From assembly GCF_002797395.1 (NCBI RefSeq), contig NZ_KZ454943.1, positions 3,447,966-3,511,965 of the forward strand: 64,000 nucleotides of DNA, written 5' to 3'. The position numbers and the translations under genes are program-made. The notes beneath the pieces are model-generated. The model had not been told where the DNA came from. It did not search any database and saw only the letters and a list, made by a program, of their open reading frames with translations. This document shows positions 34,572 to 42,478 of the stretch, piece after piece (position 1 is the stretch's first letter; every line of letters begins with the position of its first letter). Origin of the DNA: Bacillus solitudinis (GTDB taxonomy: Bacteria; Bacillota; Bacilli; Bacillales; Bacillaceae_D).

Positions 34572-35489
34572 ATGAAAATTGCCGTATTATACGGAGGAGT
34601 CTCTGCAGAGAGAGAAGTATCTCTTTCCTCAGGTAAGGGTATTATTGCTGCTTTGAAAAAAAAGGGGCATGAAGTTATAGGAATTGACTTTCAGCCGCAA
34701 CAACTTAATGAAATTTTAACACTTGATGTAGATTTGGTTTATATTGGGCTTCATGGACGTTTTGGTGAAGACGGCAAGGTGCAGGCATTGCTCGACATGC
34801 TTGAAATCCCTTATGTTGGATCAGGTGTTCAAGGTTCTGCTTTGGCAATGGATAAAGCCAGATCAAAGCTGTTTTTCGCGCGAGAAGGTACACGTGTTGC
34901 GAAAGAACAAGTTCTTTATAAGCATCAATATTCGCGTGAAACTTTTGAGACGACGATTTCGTTTCCGGTTGTCGTAAAGCCCAATCAAGAGGGCTCCACC
35001 ATTGGAATAACAATTGCTGAAGAGGAAGAAACGTTATTGAACGGAATTGATGAAGCCTTTCGCTATGACGAAACGGTTCTCCTTGAAGAATTCATTTCTG
35101 GAAAAGAAGTCACAGTTGCGGTGATGGGGAACCGTGGGTCTGAAAAAGCTTTACCTGTTGTTGAGATAGTTCCAAAAAGTAAATATTATGACTATGAAGC
35201 AAAATATGCAGCAGGTGGAAGTGAGCATTTTGTTCCGGCAAGATTAACGGATGAACAGACTAATTATGTTCAAAAACATGCGGTGCTAGCACATCAAGCA
35301 TTAGGCTGTAATATTTATTCTCGTGTCGATTTTATTGTTCCAGAGGATGATGGGGATCCGGTAATACTTGAGGTTAATACTCTTCCTGGAATGACACCAA
35401 CAAGCTTGTATCCGGATGCAGCAAGAGAAATTGGGATGTCTTATGAAGATATGATAGAAGAACTTCTTAAGTTGTCTTTAAATAAATAA
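34572..35489 (+). CDS. ddl: D-alanine--D-alanine ligase
   Basis: This 305-residue ATP-grasp ligase makes D-Ala-D-Ala for peptidoglycan. Motifs are LYGGVSAEREVSLSSG at the N-terminus, YIGLHGRFGEDGKVQALLD, the ATP-grasp lysine region PVVVKPNQEGSTIGI, EEFISGKEVTVAV, and the metal and substrate residues in LEVNTLPGMTPTSLYPDAA. It is the short (DdlB-like) form of the family. TAGGAG lies upstream of the ATG. It sits between mecB and ypdA and is followed by a repeat element instead of a simple terminator. Confidence 0.94.
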   Translation: MKIAVLYGGVSAEREVSLSSGKGIIAALKKKGHEVIGIDFQPQQLNEILTLDVDLVYIGLHGRFGEDGKVQALLDMLEIPYVGSGVQGSALAMDKARSKLFFAREGTRVAKEQVLYKHQYSRETFETTISFPVVVKPNQEGSTIGITIAEEEETLLNGIDEAFRYDETVLLEEFISGKEVTVAVMGNRGSEKALPVVEIVPKSKYYDYEAKYAAGGSEHFVPARLTDEQTNYVQKHAVLAHQALGCNIYSRVDFIVPEDDGDPVILEVNTLPGMTPTSLYPDAAREIGMSYEDMIEELLKLSLNK

Positions 35490-35497
35490 TCAAAAAG

Positions 35498-35585
35498 GAG
35501 GTTGTGTCATAAGGGCGGTTTTAATCTTATGACACAACCTCTTTACAATGTAGCGAACGGAGCCATTGCTACTCTCTTCGATAGC
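35498..35585 (+). repeat. Hairpin-tail repeat, copy 2
   Basis: A 16-bp perfect hairpin (GAGGTTGTGTCATAAG / CTTATGACACAACCTC, 12-base loop) is followed by a tail with CAATGTAGCG, the mini-hairpin GTAGC...GCTAC, and CTCTCTTCGATAGC. Stem and tail align with the copy at 60482. It lies between ddl and ypdA and may also act as the ddl terminator. Confidence 0.68.
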
Positions 35586-35720
35586 TGCGTTATCATGGTT
35601 GTAACACTTACTAGAACTTACTAGGAGTACTTATTTTCTTCAGTTTTTAGATTCTGCTATACTAAATATAAAACTACATACTAGTGCTTTTTCAAACAGC
35701 ATGTAATAGAGGTGAACAGA

Positions 35721-36683
35721 TTGAAACAGGAAGATATCATTATTATAGGGGGAGGCCCTTGCGGATTAGCAGCAGCAATTGCTTGCATGGATAAAGGTTA
35801 TCATCCTTTGGTCATTGAAAAGGACCAGGTCGTTAGTGCGATTTACCGCTACCCCACACATCAAACATTTTTTAGTACGAGTGAGAAATTAGAAATAGGC
35901 GATGTTGCGTTTATGACGGAGGAAAGAAAACCAAGACGAAATCAAGCTCTTGTGTATTACCGTGATGTTGTAAAACGGAAAAAAATAAGGGTGCACGCAT
36001 ACGAGAAAGTATCTTCGGTTCAGCCGGATGGAAAAGATAAATTTATTGTTAAAACAGAGAAGGAGACCTACGTTTCGGACTATATTATTATCGCGACAGG
36101 CTATTATGATTCTCCAAATATGATGAATGTTCCTGGAGAGGACCAGCCACATGTCTATCATTACTTTAAAGAGGCTCATCCCTTTTTTGATAGGGATGTT
36201 GTGGTTATCGGTGGGAAAAACTCAGCAATTGATGCAGCTCTCGAGCTTGAAAAAGCAGGAGCAAGAGTGACGGTTTTATATCGCGGTCATGAATATTCCT
36301 CAAGTATTAAGCCATGGATATTGCCTGAGTTTGAATCACTTGTTAACCATGGGAAAATAAAGATGGAGTTCGACTCTACTGTAAAAGAAATACACGAAGA
36401 AGAACTTACTTACATCCAAGAAGACGTAGAGTGCTCTGTACGGGCGCAAGCAGTATTTGCCATGACGGGGTATCATCCTGATCACTCTTTTTTACGGAAA
36501 ATAGGAGTTGATGTTGATGCCGAAACTGGGCGTCCGCAATTTAATGAAGAAACAATGGAAACGAATGTAAAAGGATTATTTATTGCTGGAGTCATTGCTG
36601 CTGGAAATAATGCAAATGAAATTTTCATTGAAAATGGACGATTTCATGGAGAATTAATCGCCTCAGAAATTTCAAATCGATAA
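35721..36683 (+). CDS. ypdA: YpdA-family bacillithiol disulfide reductase
   Basis: This 320-residue FAD/NADPH pyridine nucleotide-disulfide reductase has an N-terminal FAD motif (IIIIGGGPCGLAAAIA), PTHQTFFSTSEKLEIGDVAF typical of YpdA, and a second dinucleotide site (DVVVIGGKNSAIDAALELEKAGA). The GPCG cysteine is the conserved cysteine of the family. YpdA reduces bacillithiol disulfide (BSSB) in Firmicutes. The TTG at 35721 (MKQEDIIIIGGGP) matches the family start and lies 6-8 bases after AGAGGTG. Confidence 0.9.
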   Translation: MKQEDIIIIGGGPCGLAAAIACMDKGYHPLVIEKDQVVSAIYRYPTHQTFFSTSEKLEIGDVAFMTEERKPRRNQALVYYRDVVKRKKIRVHAYEKVSSVQPDGKDKFIVKTEKETYVSDYIIIATGYYDSPNMMNVPGEDQPHVYHYFKEAHPFFDRDVVVIGGKNSAIDAALELEKAGARVTVLYRGHEYSSSIKPWILPEFESLVNHGKIKMEFDSTVKEIHEEELTYIQEDVECSVRAQAVFAMTGYHPDHSFLRKIGVDVDAETGRPQFNEETMETNVKGLFIAGVIAAGNNANEIFIENGRFHGELIASEISNR

Positions 36684-36691
36684 ATAAGCCA

Positions 36692-36730
36692 GGGGAAAAG
36701 TTTAAGAGTAGACTTTTTCCTTTTCTTTTG
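36692..36730 (+). terminator. Terminator after ypdA
   Basis: GGGGAAAAGT pairs with ACTTTTTCC with one bulged base across a ~10-base loop, followed by TTTTCTTTT. Confidence 0.75.
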
Positions 36731-36856
36731 TCCAGCTTTCTGATAGTTATTTTCTTATCCTGTTAAGTCCAGCCCTTTTTAGTTGTCGTAAAGAGAAAAA
36801 TAGATTAATATAATTATTTATTAAATATAAAGATATAAAAGATTGGATTGATTTGC

Positions 36857-38059
36857 ATGGAGGATTCGATACAACAGCAAAAACAAATAACATTTTTGAA
36901 AGGGCTAACATTTCTACATCTTGGAGGAAAGGCTGTATTTCTCCCATTTCTGCCACTTTTTTTGTATGCTAAGGGGTTTAGTGCAGTTGAAATAGGAACA
37001 ATTATGGGTGTCGCTCCTCTTATTAGTATTATTGCACAGCCGATTGTAGGCTTCATTAGTGATAAATATAAGACGATTAAAGGAATTTTGTTACTTCTTT
37101 ACGTAGGTGTTATTGCCGTGAGTTTTGGTGTGTTTTTCGCAGGGAGCTTTTGGATTGTATTTCTTTCGTTCATGTTAATGCACTTTGCCCTCTCTCCATG
37201 CACACCCTTAATTGATAGCATGAGTTTGAAAAGTTTGGGAGATAAAAAACACGAGTATGGAAAAATAAGATTATGGGGTTCTGTCGGTTTTTTCCTAATT
37301 GCAGTTATTTCAGGACCAATTTTAGAAAAAATAGGAATTGAACAGCTGTATCTTCCATTTATCGTGACCACTTTACTGACAATGGTTGCTTTACTATTTT
37401 TAAAGGATCAAGAGAGTCCTAATAAACCGGTAAACCTTAAAACGGCAGGTGCATTATTTAAAAATCGTATTTTTATGACGTTTTTGTTGCTTTGTTTAAT
37501 AGTCATTATTCCTCATCGAGTGAATGACACGATGATTGTTCTCCATTTAGAGGGACTCGGTGGAACAACCTTTCTTATCGGATTAGCGTGGGGGATTGCT
37601 GCGCTTAGTGAGGTACCAGTCTTTTATTATTTAAGCAAGAAAATCAAGGATTCCAATGAGTTACTTCTTTTAGCTTTAGTAGCTATTATTTATACTGTAC
37701 GCTGGGGCCTTTATGGCGTGATTAGTTCACCTTATCTCATTACATTCTTACAAGTGTTGCAAGGTGTAACCTTTGGTCTCTTTTGGCTAATTGCAATGCA
37801 AATGGCTGTCAAAACCGTTCCGGAACATTTACGAAGTACGGGTCAAGCACTTCTAGCCTCCGTTTGTTTTGGGATTGGTGGAGCGATAGGTGGTACAGGC
37901 GGTGGGTATATTCTTGGCCAATTCGGGTCTCAAGTTTTGTATTTACTTATGTCTCTTATGACACTTATTGCAGCGGTGTCAATCTTCATGTTTTACCGGT
38001 TTATTCAAAAGCGAACGAAGATTGGTGAAAGTAAAGAAAAGAGTCATTCTTTACAGTAA
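36857..38059 (+). CDS. Major facilitator superfamily transporter (MFS_1_like)
   Basis: This 400-residue protein has twelve predicted membrane helices. The N-terminus FLHLGGKAVFLPFLPLFLYA, the loop GFISDKYKTIKG, and KIRLWGSVGFFLIA place it in the LacY-like / nucleoside:H+ symporter-like MFS group (YwbF, HcaT types). The substrate is not predictable. The ATG at 36857 has a poor ribosome site; TTG 36848 is the only other upstream option in frame. Confidence 0.78.
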   Translation: MEDSIQQQKQITFLKGLTFLHLGGKAVFLPFLPLFLYAKGFSAVEIGTIMGVAPLISIIAQPIVGFISDKYKTIKGILLLLYVGVIAVSFGVFFAGSFWIVFLSFMLMHFALSPCTPLIDSMSLKSLGDKKHEYGKIRLWGSVGFFLIAVISGPILEKIGIEQLYLPFIVTTLLTMVALLFLKDQESPNKPVNLKTAGALFKNRIFMTFLLLCLIVIIPHRVNDTMIVLHLEGLGGTTFLIGLAWGIAALSEVPVFYYLSKKIKDSNELLLLALVAIIYTVRWGLYGVISSPYLITFLQVLQGVTFGLFWLIAMQMAVKTVPEHLRSTGQALLASVCFGIGGAIGGTGGGYILGQFGSQVLYLLMSLMTLIAAVSIFMFYRFIQKRTKIGESKEKSHSLQ

Positions 38060-38281
38060 TTGTTTTCTCTTTTTTTAGGTCTTGGGTCCTTTTCATTGTT
38101 CTTATTACGGGCATACCAGAGTACGATAATTACCTAAAAAGGTGAGAGGCTTGAAAGAGACTCGATTGTGGAATATAATGGGCTTACTGTTTGTTGGGTT
38201 GTAAAACAAGTTTATTTCTTAAGATCCTTTGCTATTTTAAAAGTGACCGTAAATGTTTTAAAGAGAAAGGTAGGGACAGCT

Positions 38282-38944
38282 TTGTTTGCGATATTAACCG
38301 CGGCAATCGCTCCAGGAATGGCGCTGTTGTCCTATTTTTATTTACGTCATCAGTATGAAGCAGGGACAAGTGCACTTGTTTTACGTACCTTTATCATTGG
38401 AATGCTGCTAGTATTTCCAGTTATGGTCCTGCAATATGCGTTTACCGTTGAAGGCTATTTTCAGCACGATATCATTAAAGCTTTTATTTTATATGGCTTT
38501 TTTGAAGAATTTTTTAAATGGTTTTTTCTTTTCTTTTTTGCTTTTCAACATGGACGATTTAAAAAGCATTATGACGGTATTATCTATGGTGTATCAATAT
38601 CATTAGGGTTTGCGACGATGGAAAATGTCTTTTATTTATTTGCACATGGTGTTGAAAATGCCTTAGGTAGAGCTTTATTACCTGTATCAAGTCATGCTCT
38701 TTTTGGAGTGATTATGGGTTATTACCTTGGTCGCGCGAAAAGTGAAAAGGAAAAAGCATTAAGTTTTCTATTATTTTCACTGAGCATCTCTGTTATTTTT
38801 CATGGTTTGTATGATTTCATTTTATTAACTTTAAACATGTATTTTTTATTTGGGATGGTACCGTTTATGTTTCTGCTTTGGTGGGTAGCATTAAAGAAAG
38901 TAAAGCTTGCTCATCAATTTGATGGTTTTAAAAAGACTTCCTAG
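38282..38944 (+). CDS. prsW: Site-1 membrane protease PrsW (YpdC)
   Basis: This multi-pass membrane protease of about 220 residues contains FFEEFFKWFFLFFFAF (EExxK), HYDGIIYGVSISLGFATMEN (E) and the histidine motifs in LPVSSHALFGVIMGYYLG and HGLYDFILL. In B. subtilis PrsW cleaves the anti-sigma RsiW. Here it may act on the anti-sigma factor at 30.5 kb or another protein; no rsiW is in view. TTG 38282 (MFAILTAAIAPG) is chosen from the family N-terminus and AAAGGTAGGG upstream. The open frame extends to 38168, but that part does not resemble PrsW. Confidence 0.88.
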   Translation: MFAILTAAIAPGMALLSYFYLRHQYEAGTSALVLRTFIIGMLLVFPVMVLQYAFTVEGYFQHDIIKAFILYGFFEEFFKWFFLFFFAFQHGRFKKHYDGIIYGVSISLGFATMENVFYLFAHGVENALGRALLPVSSHALFGVIMGYYLGRAKSEKEKALSFLLFSLSISVIFHGLYDFILLTLNMYFLFGMVPFMFLLWWVALKKVKLAHQFDGFKKTS

Positions 38945-38958
38945 GGGAGGGGAGAGAA

Positions 38959-39123
38959 ATGACTGATTCACGTTATCGTATCGTAATTCGTTGCACAGAG
39001 TGTGGTGAAAAGTATATTTTACGTGGTAGACAAAATGAAAATGGTGAGTATGAGACTGGGTTTAAACAATGTGTTTGTGGAAATGTTCACCAGCTTCATA
39101 TTGATGCAACACCTGAATCATAA
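38959..39123 (+). CDS. Small zinc-ribbon-like protein, 54 residues
   Basis: The frame MTDSRYRIVIRCTECGEKYI continues to KQCVCGNVHQLHIDATPES. It has a CxxC pair (residues 12 and 15) and a CxC pair (38 and 40), which could bind zinc. A strong GGGGAGGGGAG site precedes the ATG. It follows prsW by 14 bases and lies just upstream of the SAM riboswitch. It is not recognised as a named family. Confidence 0.72.
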   Translation: MTDSRYRIVIRCTECGEKYILRGRQNENGEYETGFKQCVCGNVHQLHIDATPES

Positions 39124-39198
39124 AAATATACTTGCAAATCACCTTGAAATGTTGTAATTTTAGGTCAATGCAAAAAAAACAGATTAACTATATATTTA

Positions 39199-39307
39199 TT
39201 CTTATCAAGAGAGACGGAGGGAATGGCCCGACGAAGTCTCAGCAACCAGCCAATAAGTGGTCAGGTGCTAAATCCATCAAGTCCTGTTAGACTTGGAAGA
39301 TAAGAAG
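39199..39307 (+). promoter_or_regulatory. SAM-I (S-box) riboswitch
   Basis: Hallmarks are AGAGAGACGGAGGGAATGGC, CGAAGTCTCAGCAACC, GGTGCTAAATCC and CTTGGAAGATAAGAAG. The P1 stem pairs TTCTTATC (near 39199) with GATAAGAA (39299-39306). The P1 3' strand can instead pair through AAGAAGAAG with CTTCTTCTTA (39330-39339) as an antiterminator. SAM binding should thus allow the terminator and repress the methionine genes. Confidence 0.96.
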
Positions 39308-39323
39308 AAGCTGATGATAAAAC

Positions 39324-39359
39324 AAACACCTTCTTCTTACCTTGAAGAAGGTGTTTTTT
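39324..39359 (+). terminator. SAM-riboswitch terminator
   Basis: A 13-bp stem (AAACACCTTCTTC / GAAGAAGGTGTTT) is followed by TTTT, between the S-box aptamer and metI. Confidence 0.92.
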
Positions 39360-39395
39360 ATGAATGAAGATTGTTGAAGTAATGGAGGGTATGAT

Positions 39396-40511
39396 ATGAA
39401 TAGAGACAAATTAGAAACGATTTTAGTACAAATTGGAAACAGAATTGATGAGCGTGCAGGTGCGATAAGTTCACCAATATATTTATCAACGGCATATCGC
39501 CACGCAGGAATAGGCGAATCCACTGGCTATGATTATGCTAGAACAGGTAATCCGACTAGAGAGGTTGTTGAACAGGCAATTGCCACATTAGAGGAAGGAG
39601 ACCGTGGGTTTGCTTGTAGCTCCGGGATGGCAGCGATTCAAACTGTGTTATCGTTGTTTGAGCAAGGAGATGAAATTCTTGCTTCACAAGACTTATATGG
39701 GGGTACATACAGGTTGTTTGAAAAGGGTTGGAATCGTTGGGGGTTGTCCTTTGCCTATGCAGACCCTAGAAATTTAGAAGCATTTGAAGCGGCGATTAAT
39801 AATAAAACCAAAGCACTTTTCATTGAAACGCCTACAAATCCATTAATGCAAGAAGCATCAATACCAGATCTTGCAAAAATAGCTGAGAAACACAATCTAT
39901 TATTAATCGTTGATAATACATTTTACACGCCACTTCTTCAGCAACCAATTGTTGACGGAGCACATATTGTTATTCATAGTGCTTCAAAGTACTTAGGTGG
40001 TCACAATGACGTTATTGCAGGATTGGTCGTGGGTAAAGGGCATGACCTTTGTGAACAACTTGCCTATTACCATAATGGAATTGGCGGGACGTTATCAGCT
40101 TTTGATTCTTGGCTATTAATTCGCGGAATGAAGACATTAGCTTTACGAATGGAAAAGCATGAAGAAAACGCGAAGAAACTTGTTGCCTTTTTAGAAGAGC
40201 ATGACGGGGTAACGGATGTTCTTTATCCTGGTCGTGGCGGTATGATGTCATTTCGAGTACAGTCAGAATCTTGGGTCAATCCATTTTTAAAACAGCTTAA
40301 GCTAGTTTCATTCGCAGAAAGCTTAGGGGGGGTTGAAAGTTTAATGACATACCCGACCACGCAAACCCATATGGATATTCCTGAAGAAATACGTCTTGCA
40401 AATGGTGTGTGTAATCGCTTATTACGATTCTCAGTTGGAATTGAGCGCGCTGAAGACTTAATAGCAGATCTTGATCAAGCATTTCGACACGTAAAGGAAC
40501 TAGATCAATAG
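39396..40511 (+). CDS. metI: Cystathionine gamma-synthase / O-acetylhomoserine thiolyase MetI
   Basis: This 371-residue PLP enzyme of the Cys/Met metabolism family converts O-acetylhomoserine to cystathionine or homocysteine. The PLP lysine is in VIHSASKYLGGHND. Other family motifs are YDYARTGNPTREVVEQ, FACSSGMAAIQ, and the C-terminal RFSVGIERAEDLIADL. It heads a metI-yitJ-metH run under the S-box riboswitch. GGAGG precedes the ATG by about 8 bases. The family name rests on the B. subtilis MetI resemblance; closely related MetC and MgL enzymes share the motifs. Confidence 0.9.
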   Translation: MNRDKLETILVQIGNRIDERAGAISSPIYLSTAYRHAGIGESTGYDYARTGNPTREVVEQAIATLEEGDRGFACSSGMAAIQTVLSLFEQGDEILASQDLYGGTYRLFEKGWNRWGLSFAYADPRNLEAFEAAINNKTKALFIETPTNPLMQEASIPDLAKIAEKHNLLLIVDNTFYTPLLQQPIVDGAHIVIHSASKYLGGHNDVIAGLVVGKGHDLCEQLAYYHNGIGGTLSAFDSWLLIRGMKTLALRMEKHEENAKKLVAFLEEHDGVTDVLYPGRGGMMSFRVQSESWVNPFLKQLKLVSFAESLGGVESLMTYPTTQTHMDIPEEIRLANGVCNRLLRFSVGIERAEDLIADLDQAFRHVKELDQ

Positions 40512-40534
40512 AGTCAACAAAAGGAGGGGTGGAC

Positions 40535-42364
40535 TTGAATTTACTTGAGAAACTAAAAAAAGAAACACTTGTTGGAGACGGGGCTATGGGGACGCTTTTG
40601 TATGAGCAAGGGATCGATCAATGCTTTGAAGAAGTCAATATAACTGACCCGAATCGAATCATTGACGCCCACCGTGCTTATGTTGAAGCTGGAGCAAATG
40701 TAATTCAAACTAATACGTATGCCGCAAATCGTTTAAAAATGGATAAATACGGTTTAGCAAAGCGGATAACAGAAATAAACCGTTCAGCTGTTTATTTGGC
40801 AAGACAGGCAGCAGAGAAAAAAGCTTATGTTGTCGGAACTGTTGGTGGGATTCGTCGGTTTCAAATGGAAGAAGAAAATTTACGTGAGGTCGAATGTGCT
40901 TTTTCAGAACAAATGAATGTCTTGCTTGAAGAAGGGGTAGATGGTTTACTCCTAGAAACATTCTATGACTTAGAAGAAGCGAAAATGGCTGTTGGCCTTG
41001 CTCGGAAGTTAACAAACTTGCCAATAATCGCCAATGTGTCACTTGGAGAAGTTGGTGTGTTAAACGGAGCAATACCTGTTTCAGATGCATTTTCACAATT
41101 AGCAGCAGTCGGCGCAGATGTCGTTGGCTTGAATTGCCGAATGGGGCCATTTCATATGCTTCGCTCTTTTGAGTCGGTACCTTTAATGGACCAAGCCTAT
41201 TTTTCTGCATATCCAAATGCGAGTCTACCAGACTACCGCGATGGTCGTTTTTTCTATCAATCTAATCCGGACTATTTTACTGATATGGGTGAAAAATTTA
41301 TTAATCAGGGAGTTCGACTACTTGGTGGATGCTGTGGAACAACGCCTGCTCATATACGGGCATTTTCTGACGTGGCAAAGAGAACAAAGTTAGTTGAAGA
41401 AAAAGTCGTTCGACCGATTACCGTGCAAGGGAGACAAATGATTCAAGTCCAACGTAAGCGTAAGCCTCTTCCTGAACTCGTAAAAACACGTAAATCAGTC
41501 ATTGTTGAATTAGATCCGCCGAAGAAGTTAAATACAAACAAGTTTATGCTTGGAGCCAAAGCGTTAAAAGATGCTGGTGTGGATGCAATTACGATGGCAG
41601 ACAACTCTTTAGCCTCTCCTCGAGTTGATAATCTTGCTTTGGGCGCTATGGTTAAGGATCAAATTGGCGCTCGTCCACTTGTTCACATTACATGTCGCGA
41701 CCGAAATATGATAGGGTTGCAATCACATTTAATGGGACTACATGCTTTAGGAATTGATGATGTTCTTGCCATTACTGGAGATCCAACTAAAATTGGAGAC
41801 TTTCCAGGCGCAACGTCCGTCTATGATGTTTCATCCTTCCAGCTTATTTCAATGATTAAGCAACTAAATGAAGGTATTTCATTTTCAGGCAAAGAACTCG
41901 GTCAAAAAGCGAATTTCTCAATTGCAGCAGCATTTAATCCGAATGTGAGACATCTAGACCGAGCCGTTCAGCGTATGGAGAAAAAGATTGAAAGTGGCGC
42001 TGATTACTTTATGACTCAACCGATTTATAGTCAAGAACAGATTGAAGCGCTCTACCATGAAACAAAACATATTGATAAACCAATTTATATTGGAATCATG
42101 CCACTAACAGGAACTCGAAATGCCGAATTCCTTCATAATGAAGTGCCAGGGATTAAGTTAACTGATTCGATTCGTCAAGTAATGGCAGCATGTGGCGACG
42201 ACCAAAAGGCAGCGACAAAAGAAGGTATACAAATTGCTAAGTCTTTAATTGATACAACGTTAGAATATTTTAATGGAGTTTATTTAATTACCCCATTCTT
42301 GCGCTATGAGATGACAGTTGAACTAACCCACTATATTGAATCAAAGGAATTACAAAAAAAGTAA
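40535..42364 (+). CDS. yitJ: Bifunctional homocysteine S-methyltransferase / methylenetetrahydrofolate reductase (YitJ type)
   Basis: This fusion of about 609 residues has an N-terminal homocysteine methyltransferase domain (VGDGAMGTLLYEQG, TNTYAANRLKMDKYG, zinc-binding GGCCGTTPAHIRAF) and a C-terminal MTHFR domain (IVELDPPKKLNTNKF, VHITCRDRN, AITGDPTKIGDFPGATSVYD). It supplies 5-methyl-THF and may methylate homocysteine. TTG 40535 is chosen because AAGGAGG (40521-40527) is 7 bases upstream; GTG 40529 is too close to the site. It belongs to the SAM-riboswitch unit. Confidence 0.92.
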   Translation: MNLLEKLKKETLVGDGAMGTLLYEQGIDQCFEEVNITDPNRIIDAHRAYVEAGANVIQTNTYAANRLKMDKYGLAKRITEINRSAVYLARQAAEKKAYVVGTVGGIRRFQMEEENLREVECAFSEQMNVLLEEGVDGLLLETFYDLEEAKMAVGLARKLTNLPIIANVSLGEVGVLNGAIPVSDAFSQLAAVGADVVGLNCRMGPFHMLRSFESVPLMDQAYFSAYPNASLPDYRDGRFFYQSNPDYFTDMGEKFINQGVRLLGGCCGTTPAHIRAFSDVAKRTKLVEEKVVRPITVQGRQMIQVQRKRKPLPELVKTRKSVIVELDPPKKLNTNKFMLGAKALKDAGVDAITMADNSLASPRVDNLALGAMVKDQIGARPLVHITCRDRNMIGLQSHLMGLHALGIDDVLAITGDPTKIGDFPGATSVYDVSSFQLISMIKQLNEGISFSGKELGQKANFSIAAAFNPNVRHLDRAVQRMEKKIESGADYFMTQPIYSQEQIEALYHETKHIDKPIYIGIMPLTGTRNAEFLHNEVPGIKLTDSIRQVMAACGDDQKAATKEGIQIAKSLIDTTLEYFNGVYLITPFLRYEMTVELTHYIESKELQKK

Positions 42365-42381
42365 GTGGAAACAAATAACAA

Positions 42382-42427
42382 GGGCTTTTGACAGTGCATC
42401 TTTTCAAAAAGCCTAGTTTTGTTTCTT
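42382..42427 (+). terminator. Possible terminator between yitJ and metH
   Basis: GGCTTTTGA pairs with TCAAAAAGCC with one bulge across a ~12-base loop, followed by TAGTTTTGTTTCTT. It is imperfect and may only reduce read-through to metH. Confidence 0.5.
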
Positions 42428-42478
42428 CTCATAGGGTACGATTAAGATAGTGGAACGGAAGAAGAAGGGACGGAAAAT

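Noticed and set aside
38168-38281. N-terminal extension of the PrsW frame
   Set aside because: The extra 38 residues do not resemble PrsW, and a TTG at 38282 has a good site and matches the family start.
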